64,000 nt of DNA from Levilactobacillus fuyuanensis (GTDB lineage Bacteria > Bacillota > Bacilli > Lactobacillales > Lactobacillaceae): positions 62,001-126,000 of the forward strand of contig NZ_RHNZ01000001.1 of the NCBI RefSeq assembly GCF_003946395.1, given 5' to 3'. Position numbers and translations under genes: made by a program. Below, piece after piece: positions 9,027-17,321 of the stretch. Each line of letters opens with the position of its first letter. Position 1 is the stretch's first letter. The notes beneath the pieces were generated by a model, which did no database searches, had not been told where the DNA came from, and saw only the letters and a program-made list of their open reading frames with translations.

Positions 9027-9193
9027 TAAACTTCACCCTTTCTCTCCAGGCTTAAGCCTAACTCATTACAAAAAGCTGTGTGTCAGTAAACCTGTCGAAC
9101 TAACCAGATTTCCCTATCAATCGTGTACTATACCACAGATAAGCCCACGATAAAATCAATTTGCCTCAGCGGCGCAGAAAACCTGATTCTAAT

Positions 9194-9227
9194 GAAAAAC
9201 CGGGACAACAGCGACTGTCATCCCGGT
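9194..9227 (-). terminator. tig terminator
   Basis: On the minus strand a 13-bp stem (ACCGGGATGACAG with CTGTTGTCCCGGT) and TTTTT follow the tig stop codon. Confidence 0.9.
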
Positions 9228-9250
9228 CAAGTTCTCAATTGAATAAAGAA

Positions 9251-10561
9251 TTAGTCTTTATCTTCTGAGTCCTTCTTCTTGTCTTGCTTTGCGGAATCGG
9301 CAATCAAGTCAACGGCGCTCTTGATAGCAATGTCATGCTTTAACATGTCATCTGAAAGGGCACTGCGAACAGCACTTTCTTCCATGCCGTATTGGCCAGC
9401 TAAGTCCTTAACTTCAGCACTGATTTCGTCTTCTGAAGGTTCGATCTTTTCAGCAGCAACGACGGCTTCAAGCACAAGGTTAGTCTTAACCCGCTTATCG
9501 GCACCATCGGTGAATTGCTTCCGTAAGTCGTCTTCAGTAGTCCCAGTCAATTGGAAGTACATCTTTGGTTCAATACCTTGTTGTTGCATGTTAGCCAGGT
9601 ATTGGTCCATTTGACGGTTGATATCATCCTTCAGCATAGCTTCTGGGATGTCACCGATTTCGGCGTTATCAACGGCTTCGCTGATAGCTTCGTCTTCGAT
9701 AGCATCGTGAGCAGCTTGGGTCTTTTGTTCCTTCAAGCTGTCTTTAGTCTTAGCTTGTAATTCTTCTAAGCTGTCAACATCTTCGTCAACATCCTTAGCG
9801 AATTCATCGTCCAATTCTGGTAATTGCTTTTCCTTAACTTCGTGTAAGGTAACCTTGAAAGTGGCTTCCTTGTCACGTAAGTCTTCGGCTTGGTAATCCT
9901 TAGGGAAAGTAACCTTAACGTCAACGTCATCGCCGGCCTTGTGACCAACTAATTGGTCTTCGAAGCCAGGGATGAAGGAGTTAGAGCCTAATTCCAAGGA
10001 GTAGTTGTCAGCCTTACCACCATCGAATTGCTTGCCATCAACGTAACCGTCGAAGTCAATCACAACAGTGTCGCCCTTAGCAGCGGCTTCGTCTTCTTTA
10101 AGCACTAATTCGGCTTGTTGTTGACGTTGCTTTTCTAATTCGGCATCGATGTCCTTTTGGTAAACCCGCGTGTTTTGCTTCGTTACGCTGAGGCCCTTGT
10201 AGTCACCAAGCTTAACGTCTGGCTTAACCGTAACAACGGCCTTCAGAACCCAAGCCTTACCCTTGTCCATGGATTCAACATCCACTTGGGGTTGGTCGAC
10301 TGGTTCGATACCAGCGTCCTTGATAGCTTCTTCGTAAGCATCCGGTAAAACAATGTTTAAAGCATCTTGATACAATGCTTCTTCACCGTACATTTGGTCG
10401 AAGATTTGACGTGGTACACGGCCCTTACGGAAACCAGGTACAGCCAGGTTCTTCTTGGTACGCTTGAAGGCCTTGTCCAGACCATCTTTGATCATATCAG
10501 GAGCAATTTCAAAGGTTAATTCGCCTTGATTAGAGTCCTTTTTTTCCCATTTTGCAGCCAT
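9251..10561 (-). CDS. tig: Trigger factor chaperone
   Basis: A 436-residue ribosome-bound chaperone and peptidyl-prolyl isomerase. The ribosome-docking signature [10 protein letters not shown] is at 43-52. The FKBP-type domain spans about 150-245 ([21 protein letters not shown]-like [11 protein letters not shown]). The C-terminal helical arms form the cradle and end in an Asp/Lys-rich tail ([12 protein letters not shown]). It binds L23 at the exit tunnel and protects nascent chains. It has its own promoter and terminator and precedes clpX, the usual order in Firmicutes. Confidence 0.97.
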   Translation of the reverse strand: MAAKWEKKDSNQGELTFEIAPDMIKDGLDKAFKRTKKNLAVPGFRKGRVPRQIFDQMYGEEALYQDALNIVLPDAYEEAIKDAGIEPVDQPQVDVESMDKGKAWVLKAVVTVKPDVKLGDYKGLSVTKQNTRVYQKDIDAELEKQRQQQAELVLKEDEAAAKGDTVVIDFDGYVDGKQFDGGKADNYSLELGSNSFIPGFEDQLVGHKAGDDVDVKVTFPKDYQAEDLRDKEATFKVTLHEVKEKQLPELDDEFAKDVDEDVDSLEELQAKTKDSLKEQKTQAAHDAIEDEAISEAVDNAEIGDIPEAMLKDDINRQMDQYLANMQQQGIEPKMYFQLTGTTEDDLRKQFTDGADKRVKTNLVLEAVVAAEKIEPSEDEISAEVKDLAGQYGMEESAVRSALSDDMLKHDIAIKSAVDLIADSAKQDKKKDSEDKD

Positions 10562-10616
10562 TATTTTCCCTCCGAAATGAAAGATATTACTATTTACAAT
10601 TCTATCAATTGCATAC

Positions 10617-10644
10617 TGTATAAGTGTACCTTATGCTATCCAAA
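10617..10644 (-). promoter_or_regulatory. Promoter of tig
   Basis: Minus strand TTTGGA, a 16-bp spacer and TATACA, about 55 bp upstream of the tig start. The remaining stretch up to the tuf terminator (10645-10823) shows no gene or clear structure. Confidence 0.55.
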
Positions 10645-10823
10645 TTGTAAAATGATTTTTGCTGAAATGCCGTGAATGACGCGGCTTTCCTTAAATTTTT
10701 TGCTGAAAATCAGGTAAAAATAAACCGCTGCCGAGAAATTAACGTCGCGGGCCAGATTATCCCGGCACCGCACCGCGGAATCAGCGAAAACGTCCCGTCG
10801 TACACAGCGACATTTTAGGTACG

Positions 10824-10857
10824 AAAAAAGGACTGAAAGGTTACCCCTTCAGCCCCT
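10824..10857 (-). terminator. tuf terminator
   Basis: On the minus strand a stem of about 11 bp with G-U pairs (GGGCTGAAGGG with CCTTTCAGTCC) is followed by T6. Confidence 0.85.
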
Positions 10858-10887
10858 CTTTCAAGGCACACTAATTAATAAAATTAA

Positions 10888-12078
10888 TTAGTCGTCAATT
10901 TCCGTAACAGTACCGGCACCAACAGTGTGGCCACCTTCACGGACAGTGAACTTAGTACCCTTTTCAATGGCAGCTGGTTGGATCAGTTCAACAGTGAACG
11001 TCACGTTATCACCAGGCATAACCATTTCTACGCCATCAGGCAATTCGATAACACCAGTGATATCAGTGGTGTGGAAGTAGAATTGTGGACGGTAGTTTGA
11101 GAAGAATGGCGTATGACGGCCACCTTCTTCTTTGCTCAAGATGTAGACTTCACCCTTGAACTCTTTGTGGGTTTGGATCGAACCTGGTTGTGCAAGAACT
11201 TGGCCACGAACAACTTGTTCACGGTTAATCCCACGCAATAAGGCACCAACGTTATCCCCGGCTTCACCAAGGTCCAACGTCTTACGGAACATTTCAAGAC
11301 CAGTAACAGTAGTCTTCAATACGTCGTCATGTAAACCAACGATTTCAACTTCGTCACCAACCTTAACCATCCCACGGTCGATACGACCGGAAGCAACAGT
11401 CCCACGACCAGTGATCGTGAAGACGTCTTCAACGGGCATCAAGAAAGGCTTGTCGTTTTCACGAACTGGCGTTGGGATGTAATCATCAACAACGTCCATT
11501 AAGTGAAGGATAACCTTGGTTTGTTCTTCGTCGCCTTCGAGAGCCTTCAAAGCAGACCCGCGAATAACTGGAATATCGTCACCAGGGTAATCGTATTCGG
11601 ACAGCAATTCACGAACTTCCATTTCAACTAAGTCGACCAATTCGTCGTCATCAACTAAGTCGGTCTTGTTTAAGAAGACAACGATGTAGTTAACACCAAC
11701 TTGGCGAGCAAGCAAAATGTGTTCACGCGTTTGTGGCATAGGGCCATCAGTAGCGGCAACAACCAAGATAGCACCGTCCATTTGGGCAGCACCAGTGATC
11801 ATGTTCTTGATGTAGTCAGCATGTCCTGGGGCATCAATATGCGCATAGTGACGCTTTTCAGTTTCATATTCAACGTGGGCAGTGTTGATCGTGATACCAC
11901 GTTCACGTTCTTCTGGAGCAGCATCGATATCAGCGTAATCTTCGGCCTTTGCTAAACCTTTGTCAGCAAGTACCTTAGTGATTGCAGCAGTTAACGTCGT
12001 TTTCCCATGGTCAATATGGCCAATAGTACCAATATTTACATGGGGTTTAGTTCTTTCATAATGTTCTTTTTCAGCCAT
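10888..12078 (-). CDS. tuf: Elongation factor Tu
   Basis: A 396-residue GTPase that delivers aminoacyl-tRNA to the ribosome. G1 is GHIDHGKT (20-27), with Ile in place of the more usual Val, then DAPGH and NKTD. Beta-barrel domains 2 and 3 follow, ending in [18 protein letters not shown] sequence. Full length. It is monocistronic here, apart from the str operon, as is common in lactobacilli. A TATAAT box lies 75 bp upstream and a terminator directly downstream. The codon bias is strong, as expected of a very highly expressed gene. Confidence 0.98.
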   Translation of the reverse strand: MAEKEHYERTKPHVNIGTIGHIDHGKTTLTAAITKVLADKGLAKAEDYADIDAAPEERERGITINTAHVEYETEKRHYAHIDAPGHADYIKNMITGAAQMDGAILVVAATDGPMPQTREHILLARQVGVNYIVVFLNKTDLVDDDELVDLVEMEVRELLSEYDYPGDDIPVIRGSALKALEGDEEQTKVILHLMDVVDDYIPTPVRENDKPFLMPVEDVFTITGRGTVASGRIDRGMVKVGDEVEIVGLHDDVLKTTVTGLEMFRKTLDLGEAGDNVGALLRGINREQVVRGQVLAQPGSIQTHKEFKGEVYILSKEEGGRHTPFFSNYRPQFYFHTTDITGVIELPDGVEMVMPGDNVTFTVELIQPAAIEKGTKFTVREGGHTVGAGTVTEIDD

Positions 12079-12152
12079 TAATGAAACCCTCCTGTATTTT
12101 ATCGCAAGGACAATCTCTTCTCACAAAGAAAATTAATCACCCTTTGCGTAAA

Positions 12153-12158
12153 ATTATA
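12153..12158 (-). promoter_or_regulatory. Candidate -10 box of tuf
   Basis: A perfect TATAAT on the minus strand 75 bp before tuf. The -35 region (TTTCCC at 17 bp) is weak, so the assignment is tentative. Confidence 0.5.
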
Positions 12159-12259
12159 CTACTTCTTTTCAGAAAGGGAAAGCTGGAACCCTCCCAAAAA
12201 AGAATCCTTGACCAGTATATATGCTGCAGAATTATTTGTAAACTAAAATCTTGCCGAAT

Positions 12260-13216
12260 TTACGGTTTTTCATGATTTTCATGGTTAATCGGCCCAAATA
12301 ATGCCCTCATGAAGTGATTTAAGCGGTTTTGCCACTCAGAAATTTCATTTAATTCTGCTGCACCGGTCTGATCTGTCACCGGTTGCTGTGCCACAATCTG
12401 GACCCAAGTCAGTGGATTCCGAATAATTTTGTCAATAAACGGATACAGCATCATTAATTGTAACGTAATTGTTTGTGAAACGCTAGCGGCAAGCATCGGA
12501 TCTTGTTGACCCAGATCTTCATGCAGATAATTTTGCATCGTTTGTGCGGCCTGACTCGCCCCCACCGGCTCTAATTGACTGGTATCCAGGGTGTAATCTT
12601 CGTCGTCCAACCAGTGAAGCTGAACGGTCTTCGTCGTGTGTAACCGTAAAAGTTCCTCTAACAGCGTCGCACGCATCAACGGATGTAAGAAAGGATCGAC
12701 CAACAGATACTGAACGCCCTGCATAAACTCCTTGAGCGGTAATTGCCGCGCATGGGTCAAACGCTGCCGCTGTTCGTCAAAATCCACATCGCCCAGATGA
12801 TAGAATTGCTTCGCCAAGACTCGCTGTGTCTCACCTAGTGCCTGCCGAGAGACCTCCTCGGCAGTAACTATCTGAGTGAGTCCGGCGTCACGCCAAGACT
12901 TCGCCGCCGGTAATTCGCAGAACTCTCGAGCGAAAATAAACTGTTGATTCTTCAAAGCCACGTCTAAACGCAACTGAAAAGTCTCCGCCGTCGCCAAATA
13001 AACGGTGTCCTGTTCCGCGGCAAACTGCTCGGCGACTAAATACTTTTCATCATGATAGAGACTCGCTACCAAATATCGATTGAATTCGGCCGTTTGCTGG
13101 TCATTATAGAGCCGTTCAAACCATTCAGTCGCCGTGGACCACTCCTCCGCCTCAAACGCCTGGTGAGCCCGAACAATGGCTTGTTCACGAGCGGCTGGAC
13201 TAGAAAATTCTCCCAT
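12260..13216 (-). CDS. TPR-like repeat protein between rnjB and tuf
   Basis: A 318-residue soluble protein. The N-terminal 60 residues (AIVRAHQAFEAEEWSTATEWFERLYND) have the spacing of tetratricopeptide helices, and further helical pairs follow. There is no signal peptide, membrane segment or catalytic motif. The C-terminal half contains helices resembling substrate-adaptor scaffolds rather than an enzyme. It lies 76 bp after rnjB, past a terminator. A gene of this kind at this place is a recurrent feature in Lactobacillaceae, from memory, but its role is unknown. Confidence 0.75.
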   Translation of the reverse strand: MGEFSSPAAREQAIVRAHQAFEAEEWSTATEWFERLYNDQQTAEFNRYLVASLYHDEKYLVAEQFAAEQDTVYLATAETFQLRLDVALKNQQFIFAREFCELPAAKSWRDAGLTQIVTAEEVSRQALGETQRVLAKQFYHLGDVDFDEQRQRLTHARQLPLKEFMQGVQYLLVDPFLHPLMRATLLEELLRLHTTKTVQLHWLDDEDYTLDTSQLEPVGASQAAQTMQNYLHEDLGQQDPMLAASVSQTITLQLMMLYPFIDKIIRNPLTWVQIVAQQPVTDQTGAAELNEISEWQNRLNHFMRALFGPINHENHEKP

Positions 13217-13251
13217 AGCACATTCCTTTCGGTACCAGAATTGGTTGAATC

Positions 13252-13283
13252 AAAACGGACCGACGCCAAATGGTCTCGGTCCG
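13252..13283 (-). terminator. rnjB terminator
   Basis: On the minus strand an 8-bp stem CGGACCGA/TCGGTCCG with a 12-nt loop, followed by TTTT. Confidence 0.75.
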
Positions 13284-13292
13284 CTCGTATTT

Positions 13293-15206
13293 TTACTGTT
13301 TGTCTGTTGATTCGGCTGGCTTCGCTGCATGTGGCCGCCGTTTCCGGTTGCGCCGTGGCTTATGCGTTGCCTGACCATCTTTGGTCGTTGCTGCGGGCTT
13401 GTTGCCAGCCGCCTTAGCTTTTGGTGCACTACTGCCCTTAGCTTTTGGCTTCGACTTGGCTTTAGGCTTAGCAGGTGTCTTGACGTCCTTAGCCTGTTCC
13501 TTCCCCGTGTTGGGCTTATCCTTGCTACTTGCACGACGATGGTGCTGGTTGACTTCCATAATGACCGGCAAGATCACTGGACGTCGATGCGTCTGCTCAA
13601 AGAGGTAGTGGCTCAAATGCTCGCGCACGTCCTGCTTCAAATGGCCCCAATCAAACTCTTTGTTGTCGAGGTTGTTTTGAACGGCCTTGCTGATAATTTG
13701 ACCACTCTCCTGCATCAAGTCCTTGTTAGCCTTGACGTAGACGAATCCACGCGATGTAATCTTAGGTTCCGCCACAATCTGTTTCTTCTTACGATCAATC
13801 GTGACCACGGCGATAAAGATCCCGTCGTCGGCCAAGACTTTCCGGTCACGTAAGACGATATTTCCGATATCACCAACACCGATTCCATCGATCATGGTGT
13901 CACTGACATCAATACCTTCGCCAAGACCCATGGTGCCCTTGTCATACGTCAGAACATCACCCTTAGCGAGGATGAAGACGTGGTCGGCAGGCATTCCCAG
14001 CTCCATTGCAGCGTTGGCATGGGCATTCAACAACCGATATTCCCCTTGAATAGGAACCAAGTACTTTGGCTTCAGCAGGTTCAACATCAGTTGCAAGTCG
14101 CGTTTATAGGCGTGACCCGAAGAATTCATTTCATCGGAAATAGCCTTCACTTCACCACCAGCACGGTAAACCATGTCGCGCGTCTGGGCAACCGTCGTGT
14201 CCATGGCGTGAGAAGGCGTGGTCGTGATGTAGACTAGGTCGCCCTCTTGCAGATTAAGCGTCTTTTCTTGCTTGTTGGCCATCCGTTGAATAGCCTTGAT
14301 GGGTTCACCCATCTTGCCAGTCTGCAGGATCACCGTTTCAGCAGGTTCTAAGCTGTCGAGTTGTTCTGGTGTAACCAGAAGATCGTCATCAAAAGACAAT
14401 TTGCCCAGCTTCATCGCCGTGTTGACAATCTTTTCCAAGTCTTGCCCCGTCAAACAAACCTTTCGTCCCGTCTTAGCGGCGGCATCAAAGACTTGTTGAA
14501 TCCGTAAGATGTTCGAAGCAACACAGGCAACGACAACCCGGCCGTTACGATAGTTGAAAGTCTCTTCGATGGATTCAGCAATTTCTTGTTCGGATGCGTT
14601 CATCGTTGGATTTTCGGCATTAGCGGAATCACTCAATACGGCTAACACGCCAGCTTGGCCAATGGCCCCAAGCCGGGCGTAATCCGTCTGGTAACCGGGC
14701 TTAGCCGTTTGGTCGAACTTGAAGTCCCCAGTGTAGACGATTTGGCCTTCATCGGTCTTCAAGACGATCCCCATGGATTCTGGAATCGAGTGGGTCGTTG
14801 AGAAGAAGGAAACAACCACGTCACCGAAGTCAATTTCAGTCTTTTCATCAACCACGTGGAAATCATCGTAGTTCTTCACCTTTGGTTCGTCGGCGACGTT
14901 CAGCTTAGCTAACGCAATCGTCATTTCGGACCCGAAGACTGGCACGTTGAATTCACTCAAGAAGTAAGGCAACGCACCAATTGCATCAGCATGGCCGTGG
15001 GTCAGGAAGACCGCAACGATGCGATCCTTGTTCTCACGTAAGTAGTTCCAGTCTGGAATCACAACATCGATCCCTAACAACTCATTTTCCGGGTACTTTA
15101 ACCCACAATCTAAAATATAAATACTACCGTTAACATCAACGGCATACATGTTCTTTCCATTCTCGCGGACACCACCGAACGGAATAATTTTTATCTTCGC
15201 ACTCAT
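13293..15206 (-). CDS. rnjB: Ribonuclease J2
   Basis: A 637-residue metallo-beta-lactamase/beta-CASP RNase J paralog. The metal motif that reads HGHEDH in RNase J1 is HGHADA here (70-75), so a metal-ligand His and the Glu are lost. The late motif is SGHAYK instead of SGHGG. STTHSIPES and TGDFKFD remain. This is the known RNase J2 pattern, in which the protein mainly supports RNase J1 in a complex. Residues about 555-637 form a Lys/Ala/Pro-rich basic tail that could bind RNA. It lies downstream of rpsO, as rnjB does in related genomes. The active partner is at 35958-37637. Confidence 0.93.
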   Translation of the reverse strand: MSAKIKIIPFGGVRENGKNMYAVDVNGSIYILDCGLKYPENELLGIDVVIPDWNYLRENKDRIVAVFLTHGHADAIGALPYFLSEFNVPVFGSEMTIALAKLNVADEPKVKNYDDFHVVDEKTEIDFGDVVVSFFSTTHSIPESMGIVLKTDEGQIVYTGDFKFDQTAKPGYQTDYARLGAIGQAGVLAVLSDSANAENPTMNASEQEIAESIEETFNYRNGRVVVACVASNILRIQQVFDAAAKTGRKVCLTGQDLEKIVNTAMKLGKLSFDDDLLVTPEQLDSLEPAETVILQTGKMGEPIKAIQRMANKQEKTLNLQEGDLVYITTTPSHAMDTTVAQTRDMVYRAGGEVKAISDEMNSSGHAYKRDLQLMLNLLKPKYLVPIQGEYRLLNAHANAAMELGMPADHVFILAKGDVLTYDKGTMGLGEGIDVSDTMIDGIGVGDIGNIVLRDRKVLADDGIFIAVVTIDRKKKQIVAEPKITSRGFVYVKANKDLMQESGQIISKAVQNNLDNKEFDWGHLKQDVREHLSHYLFEQTHRRPVILPVIMEVNQHHRRASSKDKPNTGKEQAKDVKTPAKPKAKSKPKAKGSSAPKAKAAGNKPAATTKDGQATHKPRRNRKRRPHAAKPAESTDKQ

Positions 15207-15364
15207 AAGTTCACCTCAAGTATTTTCACTAGTTTTAAGTTAATCACTGATCTGCTGCGACCAGTCTTTTCTTATAGGTATCGCTACCTAGATTCGTCCA
15301 TGATTAAACTTTCTCCAGTCTACCATACTTTGGGCAATTACTGAACTACGAAGGTGTCCCACGC

Positions 15365-15397
15365 AAAAAAAGTCCATCTCCCCAAGGGAAATGGACT
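15365..15397 (-). terminator. rpsO terminator
   Basis: On the minus strand a 12-bp stem (AGTCCATTTCCC with GGGAGATGGACT) with a 3-nt loop and T7. Confidence 0.9.
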
Positions 15398-15412
15398 CGT
15401 CGGTGCGGCGAA

Positions 15413-15682
15413 TTAACGACGCAGGCCTAAGCTCTTGATTAATTCACGGTAACGTTGAACATCAGTCTTCCGTAAGTAAGCCAAAAGGTTACGACGGTGA
15501 CCAATCTTCTTCATCAAACCACGTTGGGAATGGAAATCCTTACGGTGATTTTGCATATGCACGTTGATTTCGTTGATATCAGCGGTTAAAACAGCAACTT
15601 GGACTTCAGTAGAACCCGTGTCGCCTTCGTGACGTGCGTATTGCTTGATAACTTCGTTTTTCTTTTCTGGACTAATAGCCAT
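15413..15682 (-). CDS. rpsO: 30S ribosomal protein S15
   Basis: An 89-residue protein beginning [15 protein letters not shown], a primary 16S rRNA binder of the small-subunit platform and part of an intersubunit bridge. The family signature [19 protein letters not shown] is present. I set the start at the ATG at 15682, after an AAGGGTGG site, since the upstream in-frame ATG would add seven non-conserved residues. It has its own terminator and is divergent from rpsT. Confidence 0.97.
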   Translation of the reverse strand: MAISPEKKNEVIKQYARHEGDTGSTEVQVAVLTADINEINVHMQNHRKDFHSQRGLMKKIGHRRNLLAYLRKTDVQRYRELIKSLGLRR

Positions 15683-15790
15683 GGTAAATGTACCACCCTT
15701 CATATAATTGCCCTAAACTGAGTAAGCCGACGGTGGTTGTCGAACCAACTAAGTTAAGGGTTTGTGCTTTTGCACAGTTACCTATCATAC
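15683..15790 (-). promoter_or_regulatory. rpsO leader with small hairpins
   Basis: The 5' untranslated region of rpsO contains a TGTGC/GCACA hairpin (15763-15776) and a GTTG/CAAC hairpin (15736-15749). S15 often represses its own translation through leader structures; the hairpins here are short, so autoregulation is only a possibility. Confidence 0.25.
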
Positions 15791-15870
15791 TGAATTCCCA
15801 CAAAAATAGCAAGCTTTTCCGTGTAAATGCCTATCAAGTAAAATTGCTTTACATTTATCGCGCTAAAGTA

Positions 15871-15899
15871 TTGCATTCGGTCCCTGGGTTCTGTATAAT
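15871..15899 (+). promoter_or_regulatory. Promoter of rpsT
   Basis: TTGCAT, a 17-bp spacer and a perfect TATAAT, 60 bp before rpsT. Confidence 0.85.
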
Positions 15900-15958
15900 T
15901 ACATACGTTGAAATTAAGATTTCCGGTACAGGAATTCTCATTCGGAGGTGAAATTTTC

Positions 15959-16213
15959 ATGCCAATTATCAAATCAGCAATCGAACGTGCCAAGACTAAC
16001 GTCAAGGCCAACGAACGTAACTCAGCACAATTAAGCACGATGCGGACTGCCGTTAAGCGCTTCGAAGAAGCCAAGACTGCCGGTGCCGACAACGCGGAAG
16101 AATTATACCGTTTAGCTAGTGCTGCTGTTGACCACGCCGCTTCTAAGGGCTTGATCAAGAAGAACAAGGCATCTCGTGACAAGTCACGGATGGCTGCACG
16201 TTTAGCTAAGTAA
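15959..16213 (+). CDS. rpsT: 30S ribosomal protein S20
   Basis: An 84-residue, Lys/Ala-rich helical protein that binds 16S rRNA early in assembly. It begins [14 protein letters not shown] and ends SRMAARLAK. The start is the ATG at 15959 after GGAGGTG, not the upstream in-frame ATG, because homologs begin with M-P-I/N. It is monocistronic with its own promoter and a strong terminator. Confidence 0.97.
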   Translation: MPIIKSAIERAKTNVKANERNSAQLSTMRTAVKRFEEAKTAGADNAEELYRLASAAVDHAASKGLIKKNKASRDKSRMAARLAK

Positions 16214-16247
16214 TCAATTAATCAAACAGATTAGATGATGCAATTCA

Positions 16248-16280
16248 GGGGGTCGACCATTCCGGTCGACCCCCTTTTTT
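16248..16280 (+). terminator. rpsT terminator
   Basis: An 11-bp perfect GC-rich stem (GGGGGTCGACC/GGTCGACCCCC) with a 5-nt loop and T6. It also stands at the end of the convergent holA. Confidence 0.95.
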
Positions 16281-16289
16281 GATACCCTT

Positions 16290-17321
16290 TTATGCCGTTT
16301 GACCCCCGGCGAATTGCGTCATAAACAACGAAAATAACATTTCCGGCGCCATCGCAGTGGATTTCATCTGCTTTTCCACCCGGAACAGCCCTAAATAAGC
16401 TTGGTTCAAATCGGTCAGCTTGAACCGTCGCTGTGACTGTAGTGCCAACTTGATCCGATAGGGATGGACCTTCAGGAGATTCGCCAACTTCCCCTGACTG
16501 TATCCCTGCTTAGCCAATACCTTAGTCTGAATCAACAACCGGAATTGGCCTTGCAAAATCGCGTTGATTTTCAGTGGCTCTTCCTTTGCCAACAACAATT
16601 CCCGGTACAAGGTGACCGCCTTGGCCGTATCCTTAGCCAGAACCTGATTGACTAAATCAAACACATTCTGTGTCAACGTCTGAGCCACCAATCCAGTAAC
16701 AGCATCCGGTTGAATCGTTTTTTGCGGATAGGCAAAAAGTTCCAACTTAGGGAGTTCCGCCATCATCAGTGTCAGGTCCGCATCCGTACGTTGAATCAGC
16801 TCACCCAAGGCAGCTGGGTCCATGGTATACCCGTCCTGCTTGAGCTGATTCGTTACGAACTGGCGCACATCTCGTTCAGAAAAGTTGCCAATATCAATGG
16901 TCGTCGCCACCTTTTTGAGTTGTTTGGAAACTTTCTTGCGGCCATCTAGCTTCTCATAAGGCGCAAAAAAGACCAGCACCGTGCTTTCCATTGGTGATCC
17001 TAAGTATGTTTGGAGACTGGCAACATCGTGTTCAACCTTTTGTTTCTTGGTCTCCCCCGTCAAAAACTGAGGGTTGTCGATGCATACGACCCGCCGTTCA
17101 CCAAAAAACGGTGCTGCCATGGCATCATCCAATGCAACGGCAAGTGGTACGGCATCCATATCATAAGTCGCGTAGTTCATCGTCTGTTCTTCAGCGGGAA
17201 CAACTGACTTGAAGGCCGTCTTCAGTCGTCGCTGAAGGTAATCTGCTTGCCCCATAATCAGGTAAACCGGTGCGAGTTTGCCCCCAGTTGCCAAAGTTTT
17301 TAAGAGTTCATTAATCGTCAA
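16290..17321 (-). CDS. holA: DNA polymerase III delta subunit (clamp loader)
   Basis: A 343-residue clamp-loader delta subunit that opens the sliding clamp. The N-terminal segment (APVYLIMGQADYLQRRLKTAF) and the middle AAA+-like domain without a Walker motif match HolA/YqeN. The later QRTDADLTLMMAELPKLELFAY motif is characteristic. The start is TTG at 17321, overlapping the comEC TGA in a TTGA arrangement, so translation is coupled. It is the last gene of comEA-comEB-comEC-holA, the conserved Firmicutes order, which places an essential replication gene behind competence genes. Confidence 0.93.
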   Translation of the reverse strand: MTINELLKTLATGGKLAPVYLIMGQADYLQRRLKTAFKSVVPAEEQTMNYATYDMDAVPLAVALDDAMAAPFFGERRVVCIDNPQFLTGETKKQKVEHDVASLQTYLGSPMESTVLVFFAPYEKLDGRKKVSKQLKKVATTIDIGNFSERDVRQFVTNQLKQDGYTMDPAALGELIQRTDADLTLMMAELPKLELFAYPQKTIQPDAVTGLVAQTLTQNVFDLVNQVLAKDTAKAVTLYRELLLAKEEPLKINAILQGQFRLLIQTKVLAKQGYSQGKLANLLKVHPYRIKLALQSQRRFKLTDLNQAYLGLFRVEKQMKSTAMAPEMLFSLFMTQFAGGQTA

